From contig NZ_VTHB01000001.1 of the NCBI RefSeq assembly GCF_009729205.1, positions 372,001 through 436,000 on the forward strand: a stretch of 64,000 nucleotides of DNA. Reading direction: 5' to 3'. Below, piece after piece: positions 35,702 through 43,478 of the stretch. This DNA is from Mycobacteroides sp. CBMA 271 (lineage in GTDB: Bacteria > Actinomycetota > Actinomycetes > Mycobacteriales > Mycobacteriaceae). The first letter of the stretch is position 1; the number at the start of each line of letters is the position of its first letter. The notes beneath the pieces were generated by a model. That model worked only from the letters and a program-made list of their open reading frames with translations, ran no database searches and was not told where the DNA came from. The position numbers and the translations under genes were made by a program.

Positions 35702-36537
35702 GTGCGGTCCGCCTCAAGCGCAAAGTAGGAATCTTCTAACGCGTTCGTCGCCCGCGTGAACTCGAGCACTCGTGTCCCGGAACCCACTGTGCGCGCCAGG
35801 TATCCGGCGGCCTCGTCGTCATCGGCGAAGGTCAGATAGGTCGAGCCGCCCGCCGCCTGACCGAGAAGACGGACCCGCCAGGTGGTCCCGGCCGCGGCCG
35901 GCGGCGGTGCGGTATGACCCGCACTCATCATCACGACTTCGTCCACCATCTCCCCCAACTCGGTGAGGATGTGTGACGACACCAGCACCGCACAACCCGA
36001 ATCTGCCAGCGCCCGAAGCGAATCCCGGAGTTCAAAACGGGACCGGGGGTCCATGCCCGAAGCGGGCTCATCGAGCAGCAGCACGCGCGGCTCGTGCACC
36101 AAAGCACGCGCGAAACCCAGCCGCTGCTTCTGTCCTCGCGATAGCTCCTGAGCGGGACGATCGGCGAACTCTGACAGGTGCACACCGGCAAGCAGCTTCG
36201 CCGCACGTTGCCGCGCCTCAGCCACCCCGCTGCCATAGAGGCGCGCGAAAGCAATCAAGATCTCCGCAGCGGTCAGGGATTCCCACGTGCCGAAGGCATC
36301 GGGCATCCACCCCACCTGTTCGCGGAGCCGCACGGGGTCCACCGCCTCACCATCCATTCGGATGGTGCCGCCAGAGGGCTGTAGCAGACCCGCCAGCATG
36401 AGCAACAAGGTTGTCTTCCCGGCGCCATTCGGGCCCACCAGGCCGGTGATTTGCCCTGGCGAGAGGGTGATGTCGGCCCCCGCCACCGCAACGTGGCGCT
36501 TGAAAGTCCGCGTGAGCCCTTCCGCAACCAGAGTCAT
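35698..36537 (-). CDS. ABC transporter ATP-binding protein
   Basis: 279 residues from the ATG at 36537 (MTLVAEGLTRTFKRHVAVAG). Walker A GPNGAGKTT, Q-loop VGWMPDAFG, signature ELSRGQKQRLGFARA, Walker B RVLLLDEPASGMDP, switch SSHIL. C-terminal 80-residue extension (WRVRLLGQAAGGSTYLTFAD) as in ABC-2 exporters. Pairs with the downstream permease. Divergent from a secreted-protein gene. Confidence 0.9.
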   Translation of the reverse strand: MTLVAEGLTRTFKRHVAVAGADITLSPGQITGLVGPNGAGKTTLLLMLAGLLQPSGGTIRMDGEAVDPVRLREQVGWMPDAFGTWESLTAAEILIAFARLYGSGVAEARQRAAKLLAGVHLSEFADRPAQELSRGQKQRLGFARALVHEPRVLLLDEPASGMDPRSRFELRDSLRALADSGCAVLVSSHILTELGEMVDEVVMMSAGHTAPPPAAAGTTWRVRLLGQAAGGSTYLTFADDDEAAGYLARTVGSGTRVLEFTRATNALEDSYFALEADRT

Positions 36538-36654
36538 GCTCGCCGATGTTAGCTGATGGCCGTCCACCGCTCAGGTATCTGGAATGCTCAGCTTCGGATA
36601 GGCTGCGCTGATCCAATCAGGACAAATAGCTTTGCTTCACTTCTGGAGGACTTT

Positions 36655-37167
36655 ATGGCGTGGGTTCGGTCAGGTCTGCTCGCTCGGCTTGCCCTGGCGA
36701 GCTGTGCCCTCACGACACTTGGGATCGGCGCTCCCGTTGCCAGCGCGGACGAGTCGACCTGCGCTGCGATCGACCAGATGTCCAAGGCTGTCGACGATCC
36801 GGCCAACAACGGCCCCATCGTCACCGAGGCGCTGATGTACCTGCGCGCCGACAATCCCGCCTACTCCGGCCTGGACCGCCAATATGAGGCCATCGGCCAA
36901 GCCCGCGACATGTGGGGCCGCGCCAACGACGGCGTGCGCGCCCACCTTGACGGTGTCACCGAGCCCGGCGCCCGGGCGCAGCTCACCGCGTACGCCGACG
37001 GACTCAGCGGCGCCTACGACCTCGCGGGTACCTGGTTGGCGGCCTCCCCCGAGGTCCGCGCCTCCCCCGAGATCGTCGATCGCGGCGCCGCTGTCGGTGG
37101 CCTGCTGTTTGACGGAGTCAACAACTTCCACGTCCTGGCCAACATCTGCAACGGGGGCGCGCGCTAA
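36655..37167 (+). CDS. secreted helical protein, haemophore-like
   Basis: 170 residues from the ATG at 36655 (GGAGGA six bases upstream). Signal peptide MAWVRSGLLARLALASCALT then GIGAPVASADEST (cleavage at ASA-DE). The mature part is helical with a Cys near each end (STCAAIDQM and ANICNGGAR) and an IDQMSKAVDD...YLRADNPAYSGLDR pattern. This resembles heme-binding/hemophore-like (Rv0203-type) or related small exported helical proteins; weakly supported. Confidence 0.65.
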   Translation: MAWVRSGLLARLALASCALTTLGIGAPVASADESTCAAIDQMSKAVDDPANNGPIVTEALMYLRADNPAYSGLDRQYEAIGQARDMWGRANDGVRAHLDGVTEPGARAQLTAYADGLSGAYDLAGTWLAASPEVRASPEIVDRGAAVGGLLFDGVNNFHVLANICNGGAR

Positions 37168-37169
37168 GC

Positions 37170-37592
37170 GTGCGCCTCGACCCCGCCGATGCGCGCAGCC
37201 GCTTCCTGGCGGCGGCGGTCGCGCGGTTGGCGACGGTGGATGAATCCGGTGTGCCGCATCTGGTTCCGGTGACCTTCGCCATCGCGGACGACGTGATCTG
37301 CTGGGCGGTTGATCACAAGCCGAAGTCGAGCAACGACTTACAGCGCCTACGCAACATCACCGCGAATCCGACAGTCAGCTTCCTGGCGGACCACTATGAC
37401 GACGACTGGGCCACCCTGTGGTGGGCCCGCGCCGACGGCACGGCACATGTGCTGGACACCCCCGACGCCGCGTGGATAACCCTGCTGGCCAACAAGTATC
37501 GGCAATACCGGCAGACACCGCCCACCGGCCCGATGGTCGTGACCGAGATCACCCGCTGGAGCGGATGGGCGGCCTCCCCTACTCGGGCTTGA
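37170..37592 (+). CDS. PPOX-class F420-dependent oxidoreductase (TIGR03668-like)
   Basis: 140 residues from a GTG at 37170, 2 bp after the previous stop. Split beta-barrel: ARLATVDESGVPHLVPVTFA near 18-37, ICWAVDHKPKSSNDLQRLRN, VSFLADHYDDDWATLWWARA near 70-90, and C-terminal VVTEITRWSGWAAS. Matches the actinobacterial F420-binding pyridoxamine-oxidase-like group. Its end overlaps the convergent ligase gene by 14 bp. Confidence 0.85.
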   Translation: MRLDPADARSRFLAAAVARLATVDESGVPHLVPVTFAIADDVICWAVDHKPKSSNDLQRLRNITANPTVSFLADHYDDDWATLWWARADGTAHVLDTPDAAWITLLANKYRQYRQTPPTGPMVVTEITRWSGWAASPTRA

Positions 37593-39657
37593 TGCCGTCG
37601 CGTTCGCAGTCCGCGAGCAGCAGCCGTTTGATGACCTTGCCCGTGGACGTGCGCGGCAAGGTGTCCACGAAGTACACGTCGCGGGGCACATGGAACTTGC
37701 TGAGCCGATTCTTGATGAAGGCGCGCACCATGTCTCCGTCGAGAGTGGCGCCGGAGTGCAACACCACGAATGCGGTCAGCCGCTGACCGAAATTGTCGTC
37801 GGACGCCCCGACAACGGCAACGTCCGCAACCTGCGGCAGGAAGGACAACGCATCCTCCACTGGTCGCGGGAACACATTCTCTCCGCCGGAAATGATCATC
37901 TCGTCATCTCGGCCATCGATGTACAGGCGTCCGTCGGCATCCAAATGGCCCAGGTCGCCGGTATCGAGCAGACCGTTCACCGACGCCGGCGACGGGTCGG
38001 CCACATACCCGTCGAACAACATTTCATTGCCGACGAAGATCCGCCCCGTCACGCCGCGCGGCACCGGACGCCTGTCGGCGTCGAGGATCGCAATGGTGGT
38101 GCCCAGCGGGGGGCGCCCCACGGTGGTCGGGGCGATCTTGAGATCCTCGGGATCGGCGATGGTGGCCCAAGACACTTCGGTTGATCCGTAGAAGTTGTAG
38201 AGAACCTCGCCAAATGCTTCGGTAAAACGTTGCACCAGTGAGGCATTCAGCGGCGAACCACTGCATGCCACCAGGCGCAAGCTGGATGTGTCGTACTTCT
38301 GCCGCACCGTGAGCGGCAGATCCGCAATGCGCTGCAACATGACCGGGACGGCGATCAGCGTGGTCACTTTGCGGGTGGCTATCGCACGCAGGCATTCCTC
38401 CGGATCAAACTTCTCCTGCAGAATCACCGTCGCGCGCAGCGGTGTGCTGATCTGCAGACAGCCCAGGCCCCACGAGTGGAAGATCGGCGCGGAGATGAGC
38501 ATTGTCTCGTCCATCTTCATCGGCATCCGCGACAGCATCGCCGCGATGACGGCGAACCCGCGCGGTGTCGGCCGCAACGCTCCCTTGGGTGTCCCGGAGG
38601 TGCCGGAGGTTTGCACCACCTGATGGCCGGAGCGGGTCGGCGGCAACACTCCCGGATTGTCGGATACCAAGAAGTCATCCAGCCCGCGACGCCCGTTGAT
38701 GGCACTGCGCCGACCGGTGCTGATGAGTTCAACCTCCCACGGCACATACCTCACGAGCTCGTCAAGATCGTCGTCGACGAGCACCTTGGCGAGATTGTTA
38801 CGCGCTACAGCAATCTGTATCTGAGTGGCTGCCAGCGCGTTGTTGAGCAGCATCACGTCCACCCCGAGCATGCCCAAGGCAATCAGGCACTCGACCATGG
38901 CAATGTTGTTGCGAGCCAGCAGGCCAATCTTGGACGTCTCATTGATGCCATCACGCATGAGGCCGGTGGCCAGTCCCTCGGCGCGCCGATCGAGTTGCTC
39001 GAAGGTCAGCTGGCCGGCGTCATCCGCGACCGCGAGCTGCTTGGGGGCGCGCGCGGCGGCGGCCGCATATCCGCCCTGAAGAGTGAATCCCCACCGCGCC
39101 AGTGAACCGAGCTGGCGAAGTCCGCGATCGGGGCGCGGAATACGTACCACGCCGACGCCGACCATCAGACGCGCGATGCTGACTTGAAGATTTCCTTTAT
39201 CACCCATGCTGGAGACGGTGGAAGTAGGCGCGCCGGACAGATAGTCATCAATTTTGTCCAGACCGTCCATCAACCATTGGTTGACGGCGACGCTTGGCTT
39301 CTTGATGCCGCCCGGCAGAACCGATCCGGCCCGCAACACCGTGATACGAACCCGGGTCTGCGCAGATCGCTCCTCGAAGAGTCGGACAGAAATCAGGCCG
39401 TCGTTGTCGACACCCTCGATGGCGAGGCTCTCTTTGGAGTTGCTGAGGATGAGCCGAACGCGGGCCTTCACCTTCGCGGACAGCACCAGGTACTCGGGGT
39501 CCGGCCCCGCCTCGGTGCTCTCGATCAAGGTCTCACAGGAACCGACCCCAGTAAAGAACATGGGGTACATGTCGGGTGAGCTGATCAGCTCCCACACGAG
39601 CCCGCGTGGGTGCCTGAGCAACTTGTCGCAACTAATTACATCAGCGACCATATCCAT
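37579..39657 (-). CDS. SRPBCC-acyl-CoA synthetase fusion
   Basis: 692 residues from the ATG at 39657 (an ATG at 39651 is also possible). Residues 1-150 form an SRPBCC/helix-grip domain: VISCDKLLRHPRGLVWELIS, MFFTGVGSCETLIES, ending NQWLMDGLDKIDDYL. After a linker the remainder is an adenylating FadD-type enzyme: AMP motif VQTSGTSGTPKGALR, NFYGSTEVSWATIADPEDLK, LLDTGDLGHLDADGRLYIDG, and C-terminal LPRTSTGKVIKRLLL with the catalytic Lys. It activates a fatty or aromatic acid to acyl-AMP/CoA; the fused domain may present the substrate. Cytoplasmic. Fusion order is unusual for FadD. Confidence 0.85.
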   Translation of the reverse strand: MDMVADVISCDKLLRHPRGLVWELISSPDMYPMFFTGVGSCETLIESTEAGPDPEYLVLSAKVKARVRLILSNSKESLAIEGVDNDGLISVRLFEERSAQTRVRITVLRAGSVLPGGIKKPSVAVNQWLMDGLDKIDDYLSGAPTSTVSSMGDKGNLQVSIARLMVGVGVVRIPRPDRGLRQLGSLARWGFTLQGGYAAAAARAPKQLAVADDAGQLTFEQLDRRAEGLATGLMRDGINETSKIGLLARNNIAMVECLIALGMLGVDVMLLNNALAATQIQIAVARNNLAKVLVDDDLDELVRYVPWEVELISTGRRSAINGRRGLDDFLVSDNPGVLPPTRSGHQVVQTSGTSGTPKGALRPTPRGFAVIAAMLSRMPMKMDETMLISAPIFHSWGLGCLQISTPLRATVILQEKFDPEECLRAIATRKVTTLIAVPVMLQRIADLPLTVRQKYDTSSLRLVACSGSPLNASLVQRFTEAFGEVLYNFYGSTEVSWATIADPEDLKIAPTTVGRPPLGTTIAILDADRRPVPRGVTGRIFVGNEMLFDGYVADPSPASVNGLLDTGDLGHLDADGRLYIDGRDDEMIISGGENVFPRPVEDALSFLPQVADVAVVGASDDNFGQRLTAFVVLHSGATLDGDMVRAFIKNRLSKFHVPRDVYFVDTLPRTSTGKVIKRLLLADCERDGIKPE

Positions 39658-40066
39658 CGTCCTACCTGCGGTTTTCGGCCATGCACCGCGAGAGCGTACC
39701 CGATGACGCGAATCACTGCCCAATAACTGTTGTTGCTCTTGTCACAGACGTGACCAGATTGCTGAAGGCCGCATCGAGCGCGTCGCGGGCAACGACGACG
39801 AGGCTCTCCCCGACCGGCAAACCATCGACAGCGAACCGCGGCGGTACCGCAGGATTCACTCACCCGCATCCGGTATCGCACTACTAGCTACTGCTAGGTA
39901 CAAGGCGGTGCCGACTCGCGACGAAGGACGTCCGATTCCGATGAAGCCGACAGGGGATGCGAGTTACTTCGTGAAATGTTGCGACACAAGGAGTTTCCGA
40001 ACATAGACATCGTCGCCGGCCACAACAACCAAGTGGCCCAACGCGATTGCGCCAGCGGGTCTGTCC
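39658..40066. other. 409-bp intergenic region
   Basis: Between the ligase start and the lipoprotein end. The only pattern I can support is GTCAC-AGAC-GTGAC (39741-39754), a 14-bp inverted repeat in the ligase promoter region that could be an operator. A 68-codon frame at 39681 has no ribosome site and no domain. Nothing else seen. Confidence 0.4.
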
Positions 40067-40345
40067 CTAGATGTGCGGAGCCTCGCGAATCTTGCTGCTG
40101 TCGTTCCCGAGGGTCTTGCAGTACATCGTGGCCGAGGTGCGGGTCGCGGAGATCTCCAGGTTCGACGCGTCACGTCCCCGTTGATCCTTGAGCATCTTGC
40201 TCACCGCGTCATTCTGCTTCTGCTCCTCGGCGGCGAGGAAGTCCTTGCATTTCGTGTCGCCGCCCTGATTGATGACACCCGAGCAGCCCGTGAGCAGGGC
40301 GACTGCCACGAAACCGGTTCCGGCCAACACCTTCAGAGCAGTCAT
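40067..40345 (-). CDS. small lipoprotein, HdeA-like
   Basis: 92 residues from the ATG at 40345. MTALKVLAGTGFVAVALLTG C gives a lipobox LLTGC with acylated Cys at 21. The mature part has two further Cys (TKCKDFLAAEE and ATMYCKTLG) framing helices KQNDAVSKMLKDQRGRDASN, the spacing seen in mycobacterial HdeA-like acid-stress proteins. That identity is inferred from the C-x-F and helix layout. Divergent from the Clp-N gene. Confidence 0.65.
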   Translation of the reverse strand: MTALKVLAGTGFVAVALLTGCSGVINQGGDTKCKDFLAAEEQKQNDAVSKMLKDQRGRDASNLEISATRTSATMYCKTLGNDSSKIREAPHI

Positions 40346-40414
40346 GTCGTGACAGTAGCTCATGGGCGAGCCGGCTCCGGCAGGATGTACGTTGAGTCGG
40401 AGATAGGGAGGGTC

Positions 40415-40861
40415 ATGTTCCATCTATTCAACGAAGGCACCCGGCAGGTCATCGTGATCGCGCAGGAAGAAGCGGGTGAACGGAAACACAACTACCTCGG
40501 CGCCGAACACCTCTTACTGGGCCTGCTCGGCGAGGGGGCCGGGCTGGGTGCTCGAACCCTGGCGGCAGCCGGAATTAGGCCCGACAACGCGGCGCGGGTG
40601 GTTCAGCAGGTCGCACCGGCCAGCCAGGAGCCGCCAACGGAGAAGATGCCGTTCACTCCCGGCGCTCAGCGGACACTCGAGCTGGCGATGGCCGCCTCAA
40701 CGAGCCGTCGGCACAAGGAAATCTGCACCGGACACATGCTGCTGGGTCTGATCGACGCGGCGGACCCCACCGTCATCCAGATCTGGGAGAAGCTCGACGT
40801 CGACGTACTAGACCTCTGGGATAGCGTCCGAGCCCATCTCGACGAGAACCTCGGCGACTAG
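40415..40861 (+). CDS. stand-alone Clp N-terminal domain protein
   Basis: 148 residues, start ATG at 40415 after GGAGGGTC. Two Clp repeat motifs: MFHLFNEGTRQVIVIAQEEA with YLGAEHLLLGLLGEG, and MPFTPGAQRTLELAMAASTS with ICTGHMLLGLIDAADPT. This is the ClpC1/ClpB substrate and adaptor-docking fold without any ATPase. Such proteins may bind ClpC adaptor sites or act as decoys (compare ClpS/Clp-N paralogues in actinobacteria); role here unknown. Convergent with the next gene, 4-bp overlap. Confidence 0.85.
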   Translation: MFHLFNEGTRQVIVIAQEEAGERKHNYLGAEHLLLGLLGEGAGLGARTLAAAGIRPDNAARVVQQVAPASQEPPTEKMPFTPGAQRTLELAMAASTSRRHKEICTGHMLLGLIDAADPTVIQIWEKLDVDVLDLWDSVRAHLDENLGD

Positions 40862-41616
40862 GCGTACACGGGTTGCGATTGCGCGGCGATGCTCTGCTCG
40901 CCGGCGCTCGCGGCCCGCCGCAATGCCCCATACTCCCCGATATAGCCGGCGATACTTCCTATCGCGGGCAGCATTCCGAGATAACGGAAGATCGGCTTAG
41001 GTTGTGGCCGCTTCTCCAGCTCGTTGCCGATTGCCCGCAGGATGCCGGCGAGATGCCACATGGTGCGGGCTAGCGCGAAGGGCGACCAATTCCGCGACGC
41101 CTCCGGCTCCTGATCGTCGGCACCGGCCAGCACGTCATCGCTGAGGGTGCGATTGCACAGCACCGTGGCAAGGAGGCGGACCTGGTCTTGGTCGTTGTCG
41201 ATTCCGAGCTCGCGGGCGACGGCGCAGAGCACGATGGCCTGGTTGGAAAACCCCAGCAGATCCTGCACCGGCAGGCGTGCCGCTAGTGCACCGAAAATCC
41301 CTGGGAAAGCGACGAATACGGTGTTGACGGCTCCGACGCGCTGCACCCACCAGTGCGCTTTCCCGTGAGTATCCAGTTCCTCCCACGCCTGGGTGCCCGG
41401 GGTGGTGGCGGTGTTCAGCGCGCAGGCGAGCGCGTCGAGTGCTTTGTCGACAACCCCCTCGCCGTCCCCGAGGCTGTACGTGCGTTCCTTGAGGCCGAAC
41501 GGGTCGGACTCGGCGAGCACGGTGAGTACCGGGTTGATAACCCGAACCGCGCGACTCAGCGCATCGGCAATATCGGCATCGGTAAGCACAGCATTCGGGA
41601 GCGCGATAAGACCCAT
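40858..41616 (-). CDS. conserved hypothetical protein (weak EcsC-like character)
   Basis: 252 residues. Start ATG at 41616. A central helical region VFVAFPGIFGALAARLPVQD then LGFSNQAIVLCAVARELGID, and a C-terminal IFRYLGMLPAIGSIAGYIGE, hydrophobic enough to associate with membranes. This loosely recalls EcsC proteins but I cannot confirm it. No signal peptide. Confidence 0.55.
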   Translation of the reverse strand: MGLIALPNAVLTDADIADALSRAVRVINPVLTVLAESDPFGLKERTYSLGDGEGVVDKALDALACALNTATTPGTQAWEELDTHGKAHWWVQRVGAVNTVFVAFPGIFGALAARLPVQDLLGFSNQAIVLCAVARELGIDNDQDQVRLLATVLCNRTLSDDVLAGADDQEPEASRNWSPFALARTMWHLAGILRAIGNELEKRPQPKPIFRYLGMLPAIGSIAGYIGEYGALRRAASAGEQSIAAQSQPVYA

Positions 41617-41660
41617 GGGGTAATCATGGCGTGAGCAGACCCGGCGGGCCAGTCGGGTCG

Positions 41661-41996
41661 TCAGCGCCGCTTGGCGACGGTGAGCATGACGGCCGAGTCC
41701 GCCAGGGCCTGCAGCGAATGCCGGGCGTCGGGGATTTCGATCAGATCACCGGCACGACCGTCCCAATGCTCATCGCCGACCACCAACCGGACCGACCCCT
41801 GGATGACGTAGATGGTGGCCTCCCCCGGGTTCTCGTGCTCGCCGAGTTCGGCACCCTCACGCAGTGCAATCACCGTTTGGCGCAGTACTCGCTCGTGGCC
41901 ACCCACGACGGTCTCCGCGGCGGTACGACTGTCGTGAACCCGCTCGAACAGCTGACGTATCAACGCGTCTATCGAGCGCTTTTGCATACCTGCCAT
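41661..41996 (-). CDS. cupin-domain protein
   Basis: 111 residues, single cupin barrel: metal motif 1 partly present as LGEHENPGEATIYVIQGSVR (G(X)5HXH degenerate, one His and Glu), motif 2 as GDLIEIPDARHSLQALADSA. Small binding or sensing cupin; ligand unknown. Upstream of the 252-residue gene on the same strand (44-bp gap). Confidence 0.75.
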   Translation of the reverse strand: MAGMQKRSIDALIRQLFERVHDSRTAAETVVGGHERVLRQTVIALREGAELGEHENPGEATIYVIQGSVRLVVGDEHWDGRAGDLIEIPDARHSLQALADSAVMLTVAKRR

Positions 41997-42043
41997 TCCA
42001 TGCCCCTGCTAGTGCGCCCGTCAACCCCTCCTGGTGGCCCTAA

Positions 42044-42583
42044 CTAGTCGTCTTCGCGCAGCGTCCCGCGGTAGGTGCGCGCGGGCCGTCCCCCTTCCAC
42101 CCATTCCGCATATTCCCGCTGGGCATACGGATACTGATCAGTCAGCTCGATGCCGGTCCGTCTCAGTAGGACGGCCCGCACCGATTCCACCGGCTTTAAT
42201 GGCGTTTCCCGGAACGGAAGGTCGACCACCGGGGTGTTGTCATTCTCGCCGCCTTCGTACTTCGGGAGTGCGGCCCACGTGCCTTCGAACGCGGTCCGGT
42301 AGGTCTCGCCGACGTAGAACACGTATCGCATCACCGTGTGTACGTTCTGCTCGTCGCGCCAGACGTCGTGGTTGTCGTACAGCGAGAGCAGCTTGTCCTC
42401 AATGACGCGCAGACTCTCCTCGGTGTACATGATGTCGCGAACCTCGGGGCAATCATGAATCGGAAACTCGATCGCCATGATCGCCTGCTGCATCTCGATC
42501 CACGACCGAAACAGCTTGTTGCTCTGTGCCTTACGAAACGCCCGCGTCAGCTGAATCGGCACATAGTCATGACTCCCACCCAT
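42044..42583 (-). CDS. conserved hypothetical protein
   Basis: 179 residues from the ATG at 42583. Soluble; YVPIQLTRAFRKAQSNKLFR start, a CPEVRDIMYTEESLRVIEDK middle and HTVMRYVFYVGETYRTAFEG. C-terminal half is charged and ends RTYRGTLREDD. No family recognised; no signal or membrane segment. 47 bp upstream of the cupin gene, same strand. Confidence 0.6.
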   Translation of the reverse strand: MGGSHDYVPIQLTRAFRKAQSNKLFRSWIEMQQAIMAIEFPIHDCPEVRDIMYTEESLRVIEDKLLSLYDNHDVWRDEQNVHTVMRYVFYVGETYRTAFEGTWAALPKYEGGENDNTPVVDLPFRETPLKPVESVRAVLLRRTGIELTDQYPYAQREYAEWVEGGRPARTYRGTLREDD

Positions 42584-42745
42584 ACCGCTACGCCTCCCCC
42601 TGCAATTGCCCCAACAGTAGACGCTGACTGCAGAAATTGAGGCGCACGATAGGCAAAACATGTTGCCGCAAAAGGGCAGTGGGCGATCCTGGTTGGACGT
42701 ACATTCCTTTCATCACCATCTGATCTCTCCAGGAGGACGCGGGCA

Positions 42746-42790
42746 ATGACGCTCACGGTCAGCTCTACATCCACCGACTGCGAAGGCTGA
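42746..42790 (+). CDS. 14-codon leader ORF ahead of MmpS-like gene
   Basis: MTLTVSSTSTDCEG then TGA. AGGAGG lies upstream (CCAGGAGGACGCGGGCA). The stop is 3 nt before the start of the next gene, so ribosomes can reinitiate there. Too short for domain evidence; existence rests on the ribosome site and position. Confidence 0.4.
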   Translation: MTLTVSSTSTDCEG

Positions 42791-42793
42791 CCC

Positions 42794-43156
42794 ATGGCCC
42801 TCGCAGCAGCATCTCTGATTACCGGCCTCGCCACGGCAGTCGGGGCGACCGCATTCGGCGCCTCCCTGACCATCACTCCTCAGCCGCCGGAGAGGGTTCT
42901 GTACGTCGTTACCAGTGAGCGGCCCGTATCGCAGGTCAGCTGGCGAGACAGCCGCGGAATCCTGCGAGAACAGCACGACGCCAATACACAGAGCACGTGG
43001 TACTGGACATTCACGAGTACAGACGCCAACCCGCACTACTTCGTCAGCGCCCAGTCAGGCGGCGGCTCAGTGACCTGCCGCCTGATAGTCAACGACAAGG
43101 TCAAAGTCGAAAACAACGGCGCGGGCCCGAATTCAACCGCTACCTGCCAGGGATAA
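42794..43156 (+). CDS. small exported protein, MmpS-like
   Basis: 120 residues. Start ATG at 42794 lacks its own ribosome site, suggesting coupling to the leader ORF. MALAAASLITGLATAVGATA is a signal/anchor segment; the mature part has VLYVVTSERPVSQVSWRDSR, WYWTFTSTDANPHYFVSAQS, and VTCRLIVNDKVKVENNG with CQG at the end, the beta-rich layout of MmpS C-terminal domains (siderophore or lipid export accessories). No MmpL gene is adjacent. Confidence 0.6.
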   Translation: MALAAASLITGLATAVGATAFGASLTITPQPPERVLYVVTSERPVSQVSWRDSRGILREQHDANTQSTWYWTFTSTDANPHYFVSAQSGGGSVTCRLIVNDKVKVENNGAGPNSTATCQG

Positions 43157-43213
43157 TCGGCGCGAAACGCGCTGGCGCGGCGGCGATCCCGCCAGATTTC
43201 ACGCTCTAGAAAT

Positions 43214-43248
43214 AACGCAGGCCAGAGACGTGATGTCTCTGGCCTGCG
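43214..43248. terminator. strong hairpin between MmpS-like gene and initiator tRNA
   Basis: Perfect 15-bp stem ACGCAGGCCAGAGAC / GTCTCTGGCCTGCGT with loop GTGAT, 6 bp past the tRNA 3' end. Serves as terminator for the leftward tRNA and possibly the rightward MmpS-like gene, whose stop is 58 bp away. Confidence 0.8.
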
Positions 43249-43254
43249 TACCTA

Positions 43255-43328
43255 GTAGCGGGGACAGGATTTGAACCTGCGACCTCTGGGTTATGAGCCC
43301 AGCGAGCTACCGAGCTGCTCCACCCCGC
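43255..43328 (-). tRNA. initiator tRNA-fMet (CAT)
   Basis: 74 nt without encoded CCA. Acceptor CGCGGGG with CCCCGC, unpaired position 1-72, anticodon stem GGG-CTCATAA-CCC (three G-C pairs) with CAT, and a T-arm AGGTTCAAATCCT. The 1-72 mismatch and three G-C pairs are the initiator marks. Confidence 0.95.
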
Positions 43329-43415
43329 GGTGGTGAACACAAGGTTACCGGGCGCGGTGCGTTGTCACCAAATCGATTACCTGGCCTGCGGTTACACCGC
43401 CACGAACGTGTCGAG

Positions 43416-43471
43416 CGAGTGTCGACTTTCCGGGCAGCTGGCTCGCATTTCTCCCGAAAAGTCGACACTCG
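43416..43471. repeat. CGAGTGT-ended intergenic hairpin (copy 4)
   Basis: Arms CGAGTGTCGACTTTCCGGG (43416-43434) and CCCGAAAAGTCGACACTCG (43453-43471), 18 of 19 complementary. Between the tRNA and the UPF0182 gene. Confidence 0.85.
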
Positions 43472-43478
43472 GCCGACA

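Noticed and set aside
39681..39887. 68-codon frame in the ligase upstream region
   Set aside because: No ribosome site, no resemblance to any family; likely chance.
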